Below, in pieces: positions 8,501 through 11,233 of a stretch of DNA of 11,233 nucleotides. The notes beneath the pieces were generated by a model that was given only the letters and a program-made list of their open reading frames with translations, was not told the DNA's origin and made no database searches. Position 1 is the first letter of the stretch; every line of letters begins with the position of its first letter. The translations under genes were made by a program, and so were the position numbers. The DNA comes from Pseudomonadota bacterium (GTDB lineage Bacteria; Pseudomonadota; Gammaproteobacteria; Xanthomonadales; Xanthomonadaceae), in contig JAFADB010000038.1 of the NCBI GenBank assembly GCA_023425225.1, positions 1 through 11,233 on the forward strand, written 5' to 3'.

Positions 8501-9030
8501 GCGTGCTCGGCCACGAGCTCAACGCGCGCAGCGAGGTGGACCGCGGCAGCATGTTCTCGATCACCCTGCCACGGGTGGCGGCGCGCGCCCAGCCGCCGCG
8601 GACCGATGCCGCGCGGCCGCGCACGGCGATGGCCAGCGGCGAATCGCTGGCGGGCCTGCGCGTGCTGTGCGTGGACAACGACCAGGAGATCCTGGACGGC
8701 ATGCGCGCGCTGCTGGGCCGCTGGCAGGTGGAGGTGATCACCGCCACCACCGTCGACGAGGCGCTGCGCAAGGTCCACGAGCAGCCCGACGTGATGCTGG
8801 TGGACTACCACCTGCACGATCGCCTCGACGGCCTGGACACGCTCGATGCCCTGCGCAAGGCCACTCCGCAGGCCATCCCCGGCGCGCTGCTGACCGCCGA
8901 CGGCCGCGACGAGGTCAAGCAGCTGGCGCGCGAGCGCGGTTATCGCCTGCTGACCAAGCCGGTCAAGCCGGCCTCGCTGCGCGCCTTCCTCACCGTCTTC
9001 CACGACTCGGCGCGGCAGGCGCGGGCGTAG
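5572..9030 (+). CDS. SLC5-STAC-PAS hybrid sensor histidine kinase/response regulator, CrbS/MxtR type
   Basis: 1152 residues. The N-terminal ~510 residues are a sodium:solute symporter (SLC5) domain with about 13 membrane helices and the motif LPRQFHV (251-257) seen in the CbrA/CrbS group. A STAC linker (about 543-625) joins it to a PAS domain (about 634-752) and a coiled coil (about 754-783). HisKA has FLAAISHDVLQPLNAARLF with His792. The ATPase domain has Asn903 and Asn907, DTGPGI (Asp934) and GLGLGLSI (964 on). The receiver (about 1029-1145) has acidic Asp1035/Asp1037, phosphoacceptor Asp1078, Thr1108 and Lys1129, so all catalytic positions are intact. The family includes CrbS of Vibrio and MxtR of Pseudomonas, which control acetate use through a LuxR-type regulator; CbrA is related but lacks the receiver. 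No such regulator is next door. The SLC5 part may carry solute or only sense it. The TTG start is supported by GAGGA. Confidence 0.93.
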   Translation: MLSSWLLFAVSVCYAALLFGVAWWGDRRPLYPDRPWLRPVVYSLALAVYCSSWTFYGAVGTAVRQGAGYLPIYIGPLLLLLFGWRIIERLALIARSQNTVSIADFISSRYGRSQRLAALVAAIALVGIVPYLALQYKAVAMSVEALSGRGGGAGFWSDPAFYVALLMATFAALFGTRQVDATEHHHGMMLAIALESIVKLLAMVAVGVFAWLLLGSRQIDAATATRTLFENAPPVGFIAQTLLSFLAIVCLPRQFHVAVVECGEVGDIRRARWMFGAYLVLISAMVVPIAAAGVALFGAGGPVADDAIVLALPMAEGRSVLALAAYVGGFSAATGMVIVSSIALATMISNDLVMPLLLRRKGHSVTASAVASRVLWIRRLAIALLALMAYGYYRGSSDDSSLASYGLMAFAAVAQFAPGVIGGLYWRGASRRGVEAGMALGFATWIYTLLLPALTQSGWLHADWLTQGPLGIAWLRPQQLFGMSGWDPLTHGTFWSLLMNIGALMVVSARSRPTVDERLRAAPFLDPYAQRPTVAGMWPGHVRVGDLLALAERVVGQRHGHRAFTEQAQLLGRELQTGAVADRAWVQFTERLLAASIGAASARLVLTSLLRGSGMDLGEVVAVLDEAGQELRFNREILSTTLENISAGVSVVDPEMRLTAWNRRYQQMFGYPEGMLYVGRPVADLIRYNAERGELGDGEIEDQISRRINHMRAGSPHVFERTRSDGKVIEMRGQALPGGGYVTSYNDITDYKRAEKALLEANETLEQRVAERTREAEIAQQSKTRFLAAISHDVLQPLNAARLFTSALRDAHGQSEEQRHLAERVDASLRAAEELLDGLLDVSRLDAGGLRPSIDEFDASVLLRELAAQYAPVAAGRGLQLHVHARPMWVRSDRRLLRRVMQNFMANALRYTRAGRIVLGIRGRGGQVELQVWDTGPGIPAHHMRQIFDEFHRYQQPFDWGEQGLGLGLSICQRISRVLGHELNARSEVDRGSMFSITLPRVAARAQPPRTDAARPRTAMASGESLAGLRVLCVDNDQEILDGMRALLGRWQVEVITATTVDEALRKVHEQPDVMLVDYHLHDRLDGLDTLDALRKATPQAIPGALLTADGRDEVKQLARERGYRLLTKPVKPASLRAFLTVFHDSARQARA

Positions 9031-9032
9031 CG

Positions 9033-9063
9033 GTCGCCGGGTGCCTGCGGCGGGTGCGGCGAC
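9033..9063 (+). terminator. Hairpin just after the hybrid kinase gene
   Basis: GTCGCCG (9033-9039) pairs perfectly with CGGCGAC (9057-9063), and the loop holds a small GCC/GGC stem. It starts two bases after the stop codon. No T-run follows, so intrinsic termination would be weak; a 3'-end protecting role is equally possible. Confidence 0.4.
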
Positions 9064-9290
9064 TGGGGCACTTTCGAGGCAATCGTTTGCAGAATAGTCC
9101 CTGCATCGTTGCTACCGCGCCGACGGGAGCCCCGTGACTTGAGCCGGCCGGGAAGGGCTCGGGATCCCGCCTGCCCGCGCTGCTGTCCTGAAACGGTTTC
9201 CCGCTGGGTCAGCAATGGGGTGCCGCAACATCGTTGCGACGTCGCCTGGCGACGACAAGTCCTGGATCGTGGCGTCGGCATCCGTGTACC
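9064..9290. other. Non-coding spacer, no gene seen
   Basis: This stretch separates two converging genes. It holds a short perfect hairpin, CGTCGC-ctg-GCGACG (9240-9254), and nothing else I can name. Short open frames across it run into the REP-like repeat and show no protein family signature. Confidence 0.6.
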
Positions 9291-9413
9291 CGTCGTCCCC
9301 GCGCAGGCGGGGACCCAGCGCCTGTGCCCTGAAGGATGAGCCTTCCGAGGGATTGCATGGCTGGCGGATTTCACCGCGAACGCCCCTGGGTCCCCGCCTG
9401 CGGGGGGACGACG
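9291..9413. repeat. Inverted pair of REP-like 28-mers (BIME/MITE-like element)
   Basis: The 28 bases at 9291-9318 and 9386-9413 are reverse complements with one mismatch. Each unit is itself a hairpin (CCCCGC / GCGGGG around a short loop). The 67 bases between them hold another hairpin: CCCT-GAAGG (9327-9335) pairing with CCTTC-cg-AGGG (9341-9351). The layout matches paired REP palindromes dispersed in intergenic DNA. Translation of such units gives VPAQAGTQ and SPRRRGP, strings often seen in false proteins from xanthomonads. No transposase (RAYT or other) is present here. Placed between convergent genes, it would end up in both 3' untranslated regions. Confidence 0.8.
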
Positions 9414-9442
9414 GTGCCGCAAACATCTGTGGGGAAAATGCT

Positions 9443-10015
9443 CTAGGCGGCGCCGTGCAGGTGCTCGTAGAGGATGACCGCGCCGATCAGGATCAGGATC
9501 ACCCCGCCGAGGATCTCGGCGCGGCTGCCCACCAGCGTGCCGATCACGCGCCCGACCATGATGCCGAGGGTCACCATCACCAGCGTGCACAGGCCGATGG
9601 CCAGCGCCACCACCACGATGTTGACGTCGATGAAGGCCAGCCCCACGCCGATCGCCATGGCGTCGATGCTGGTGGCCAGGCCGGTCATCGCCAGCGTCCA
9701 GAAGCCATGGTGCTGCGATCCGGGCTCCACCTGCCCGTCGTCGCCGCGCAGGCCGGACACGATCATGTGCAGGCCGAGCACGAACAGCAGGCCGAAGGCG
9801 ATCCAGTGGTCGAACGCCTCGACATAGCGCGAGGCGGCGCGGCCGAGCAGCCAGCCGACCAGCGGCGTCAGCGCCTCGATGCTGCCGAAGATCACGCCGG
9901 CGCGCAGCGCGTCGCGCAGGCGCGGCCGGTGCAGCTGCGCGCCCTTGCCGATGGCGGCGGCGAAGGCATCGGTCGACATCGCGAAGCCGAGCATCAGGAT
10001 GGAAACAGGGGACAT
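9443..10015 (-). CDS. mntP: Manganese efflux pump MntP
   Basis: 190 residues, close to the 188 of Escherichia coli MntP (YebN). It is an inner-membrane exporter that lowers cytoplasmic Mn2+. Six membrane helices arranged as two repeats are visible, with the acidic signature of each half: FAMSTDAFAAAIGKG (Asp16) and GLATSIDAMAIGVGLAF (Asp118), plus Glu47 in the second helix and a histidine-containing loop (QHHG, 101-104). The ATG at 10015 was chosen because MSPVSILMLGFAMSTDAF aligns with the family N-terminus; the in-frame ATG at 10183 falls inside the riboswitch. There is no clear Shine-Dalgarno sequence before the ATG (catccctgcc), in keeping with translation that depends on RNA folding. Expression is expected to be switched on by manganese through the leader. 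The gene stands alone, converging on the hybrid kinase gene. Confidence 0.96.
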   Translation of the reverse strand: MSPVSILMLGFAMSTDAFAAAIGKGAQLHRPRLRDALRAGVIFGSIEALTPLVGWLLGRAASRYVEAFDHWIAFGLLFVLGLHMIVSGLRGDDGQVEPGSQHHGFWTLAMTGLATSIDAMAIGVGLAFIDVNIVVVALAIGLCTLVMVTLGIMVGRVIGTLVGSRAEILGGVILILIGAVILYEHLHGAA

Positions 10016-10048
10016 GGCAGGGATGAAGGCCGGGCGGGCGACGACGAC

Positions 10049-10082
10049 GCACGGGGGCGCCCAACCTTCGTTGCGCCCGTGC
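10049..10082 (-). promoter_or_regulatory. Riboswitch expression platform: alternative hairpin competing with P1
   Basis: GCACGGGCGC (10082-10073, - strand) can pair with GCG-CCCCC-GTGC (10060-10049), leaving two unpaired C residues. This uses the same GGGCGC bases that close P1 of the aptamer, so the two folds exclude each other. No U-run follows, which points to control of translation or of Rho access, not intrinsic termination. The start codon lies 34 bases downstream. Confidence 0.55.
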
Positions 10083-10191
10083 ACCGCTGGTCTCGCCAAC
10101 CGGAATGGCTGCCCACGCCACGGCACGGCGGCCGAGTGTGTTGACGTGGGCGCTTCCTGGAACGGAAGCAGGCTACTCCCCAAGGGGGCGC
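10057..10191 (-). promoter_or_regulatory. yybP-ykoY manganese riboswitch (mntP leader aptamer)
   Basis: Read on the - strand, the leader carries the hallmark GGGGAGTAGC (10181-10172), then a P2 hairpin GCTTCC/GGAAGC, the conserved GTCAACACACTCG (from about 10145), a P3 arm and GGCGAGACC (10097-10089). The outer P1 helix can form from GCGCCC+CCTT (10191-10182) and AAGG-tt-GGGCGC (10068-10057). The two conserved loops and their position upstream of mntP match the E. coli mntP leader. In this class the two loops dock and bind Mn2+ together with Mg2+; binding stabilises P1 and raises expression of the exporter. Confidence 0.92.
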
Positions 10192-10193
10192 GC

Positions 10194-10199
10194 AGTGTA
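10194..10199 (-). promoter_or_regulatory. Possible -10 element for the mntP leader
   Basis: TACACT (10199-10194 on the - strand, in TGTTACACT) sits right before the aptamer and would start RNA near its 5' edge. The -35 region is only T-rich (TTTTTC). A second candidate, TATAGT at 10272-10267 with TTGCGG 16 bases before it, would give a leader about 70 bases longer. Neither is certain. Confidence 0.35.
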
Positions 10200-10216
10200 A
10201 CAGCCGAAAACCCCTG

Positions 10217-10242
10217 AAAAACTGCTTCCGCGCAACGCGAAG
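10217..10242 (-). terminator. Small hairpin followed by five T on the - strand, upstream of the mntP aptamer
   Basis: On the - strand CTTCGCG pairs with CGCG-g-AAG (10242-10225; seven pairs, one bulged G, loop TTG), followed by CAG and TTTTT (10221-10217). It has the form of a weak intrinsic terminator. It could insulate mntP from reading-through RNA, or cut short any RNA begun at the distal TATAGT candidate. Confidence 0.35.
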
Positions 10243-10658
10243 GTCGGCGTATTTATCTTAGCCTGGACTATATCGACGCGTGCATGCGCCGCAAGCGTGG
10301 CGTCCCGGCAGTGTTCGCAACGGTCATGCGGCATGCCTGACGGCGTGCACGGCAGGGGCGCATGGCCGCGCCTGCGCTCGACATCGCATCGCTCGCGCCG
10401 GTGCCGGGAAGCAGTGAAACCTTGTGCCGGGCAAGCCCGGGCTTCATCGCGGTTTCGCATCCACCGGAGCAACATGATCGGCCGTGCAACCGGCACGGCA
10501 GCAACGCGGCGCGCACGGCGCCCGTTGCGCGAAGGCGCCGCAACGGATCCACGCGGCGGCCGTCGCATCACACGATGCGCCATCCCTGTTCCGCGTCGCG
10601 CCAGCGCCCGCAAGGCCATCCGGTGGCACCGCATTTTTCCGTTGAGAGGACAACCACG
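10243..10658. other. Non-coding region rich in inverted repeats, upstream of the reductase gene
   Basis: About 400 bp without a convincing gene. It holds an AT-rich patch (TATTTATCTTA near 10250-10260 and ACTATAT near 10267) and three perfect inverted repeats: CCGGGC-aa-GCCCGG (10427-10440), GCCGTGC-n5-GCACGGC (10481-10499) and CCGTTGCG-n9-CGCAACGG (10522-10546). None is followed by a T-run. GAGAGGA (10644-10650) is the ribosome site of the reductase gene. The spacing and number of hairpins would allow a structured leader or a small RNA, but I see no known RNA family. Confidence 0.5.
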
Positions 10659-11233
10659 ATGGAATACCGATTGCTGGGCCGTTCCGGCCTCAAGGTCTCG
10701 ATCCTGACCATGGGCACCATGACCATGGGCGGCAAGGGTGCGTTCGCCAAGGTCGGCGACGTCGGGCTGGACGAGGCGCGACGGCAGATCGACCTGTGCG
10801 TGGATGCCGGCGTCAACCTGATCGACACGGCCGACGTCTACTCCGATGGCGCCAGCGAGGAGATCGTCGGCCAGGCGCTGGGCGGCAAGCGCCAGCAGGT
10901 GCTGCTGGCGACCAAGGCGCGTTTCCCGATGGGCAGCGGGCCGAACGACCAGGGCTTGTCGCGCCACCACCTGTTGCGCGCCTGCGAGGCCAGCCTGCGG
11001 CGCCTGCGCACCGACGTCATCGACCTGTACCAGCTGCACGAATGGGACGGACAGACGCCGCTGCAGGAAACGCTGGAGGCGCTGGACCTGCTGGTGCGGC
11101 AGGGCAAGGTGCGCTACGTCGGCTGTTCCAACTTCTCCGGCTGGCACCTGATGAAGGCGCTCGGCATCAGCGAGCGCGCGCAGCTGCCGCGGTTCGTCAG
11201 CCAGCAGATCCACTACACGCTGGAGGCGCGCGA
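10659..11233 (+). CDS. Aldo/keto reductase, N-terminal part (3' end missing)
   Basis: 191 codons before the window edge; members of this group are usually 310-350 residues, so roughly 60% is visible. The ATG follows GAGAGGA with an 8-base spacer. The protein begins MEYRLLGRSGLKVSILTMGTMTMGG, the standard first strands of the (beta/alpha)8 NADPH-dependent reductase fold. The catalytic four are all present: Asp56 and Tyr61 in DTADVYS, Lys86 in LLATKAR, and His127 in YQLHEWD. GCSNFSGWHL, which lines the cofactor side, follows. The family reduces aldehydes and ketones to alcohols in the cytosol; the substrate cannot be told from this part. It appears to be transcribed alone, from the hairpin-rich region upstream, divergently from mntP. 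Confidence 0.93.
   Translation, partial: MEYRLLGRSGLKVSILTMGTMTMGGKGAFAKVGDVGLDEARRQIDLCVDAGVNLIDTADVYSDGASEEIVGQALGGKRQQVLLATKARFPMGSGPNDQGLSRHHLLRACEASLRRLRTDVIDLYQLHEWDGQTPLQETLEALDLLVRQGKVRYVGCSNFSGWHLMKALGISERAQLPRFVSQQIHYTLEAR

Noticed and set aside
5281..9003. A 1240-codon open frame on the - strand opposite the hybrid kinase
   Set aside because: It is the mirror of a GC-rich coding sequence; the product is low-complexity (rich in Q, H, R, A, G), has no domain, and the + strand gene has complete catalytic motifs.
9240..9413. CRISPR array suggested by repeated hairpin units
   Set aside because: There are only two units, in inverted orientation, without regular spacers or cas genes.
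9109..9426. Short frames on both strands between the hybrid kinase and mntP
   Set aside because: They contain VPAQAGTQ or SPRRRGP, the translation of the REP-like repeat, and lack ribosome sites.
10016..10183. An extended N-terminus of MntP starting at 10183
   Set aside because: It would translate the riboswitch aptamer; MntP family members begin at the equivalent of the ATG at 10015.
10261..10658. tRNA or type III secretion PIP-box (TTCGB-N15-TTCGB) in the hairpin region
   Set aside because: No cloverleaf could be drawn, and the TTCGC seen near 10304 has no second half at the right distance.
10173..11213. A 346-codon open frame on the - strand across the hairpin region and the reductase gene
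   Set aside because: It is antisense to a clear aldo/keto reductase and has no domain.

Overview
The window is GC-rich DNA (strong G/C bias at third codon positions) from a gammaproteobacterium, most likely of the Xanthomonadaceae (Xanthomonas, Stenotrophomonas, Pseudoxanthomonas and relatives). This rests on gene style, on a REP-type repeat whose chance translation reads VPAQAGTQ or SPRRRGP, and on a yybP-ykoY leader in front of mntP. The genus is inferred and not proven.

Layout: (1) 3-2013, + strand: the end of an outer-membrane beta-barrel protein, then after 10 bases an exported OmpA-family protein; probably one envelope operon. (2) 2032-5450: a divergent pair sharing about 100 bp of promoter DNA. 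On the - strand is an exported TPR protein with one membrane anchor and a GGDEF domain whose signature has decayed to SAGRF. On the + strand is a six-helix membrane histidine kinase with no receiver domain. (3) 5572-9030, + strand: an 1152-residue SLC5-STAC-PAS-HisKA-HATPase-REC hybrid kinase of the CrbS/MxtR type with a TTG start. (4) 9031-9442: non-coding, with a hairpin after the hybrid kinase and an inverted pair of REP-like 28-mers. (5) 9443-10191, - strand: the manganese exporter gene mntP with a yybP-ykoY Mn2+ riboswitch and a visible alternative helix. (6) 10192-10658: non-coding and rich in inverted repeats. (7) 10659-11233, + strand: the start of an aldo/keto reductase, cut by the window edge.

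How the genes work together: the middle of the window is a signalling block made of two histidine kinases and a probably non-catalytic GGDEF protein, with no stand-alone response regulator in view. The hybrid kinase is of the kind that senses carbon or acetate status through a transporter-like domain. The partners of the smaller kinase and of the GGDEF-like protein cannot be read from the window. The mntP unit is a self-contained manganese homeostasis cassette. No CRISPR array, tRNA, rRNA, transposase or phage gene was seen.
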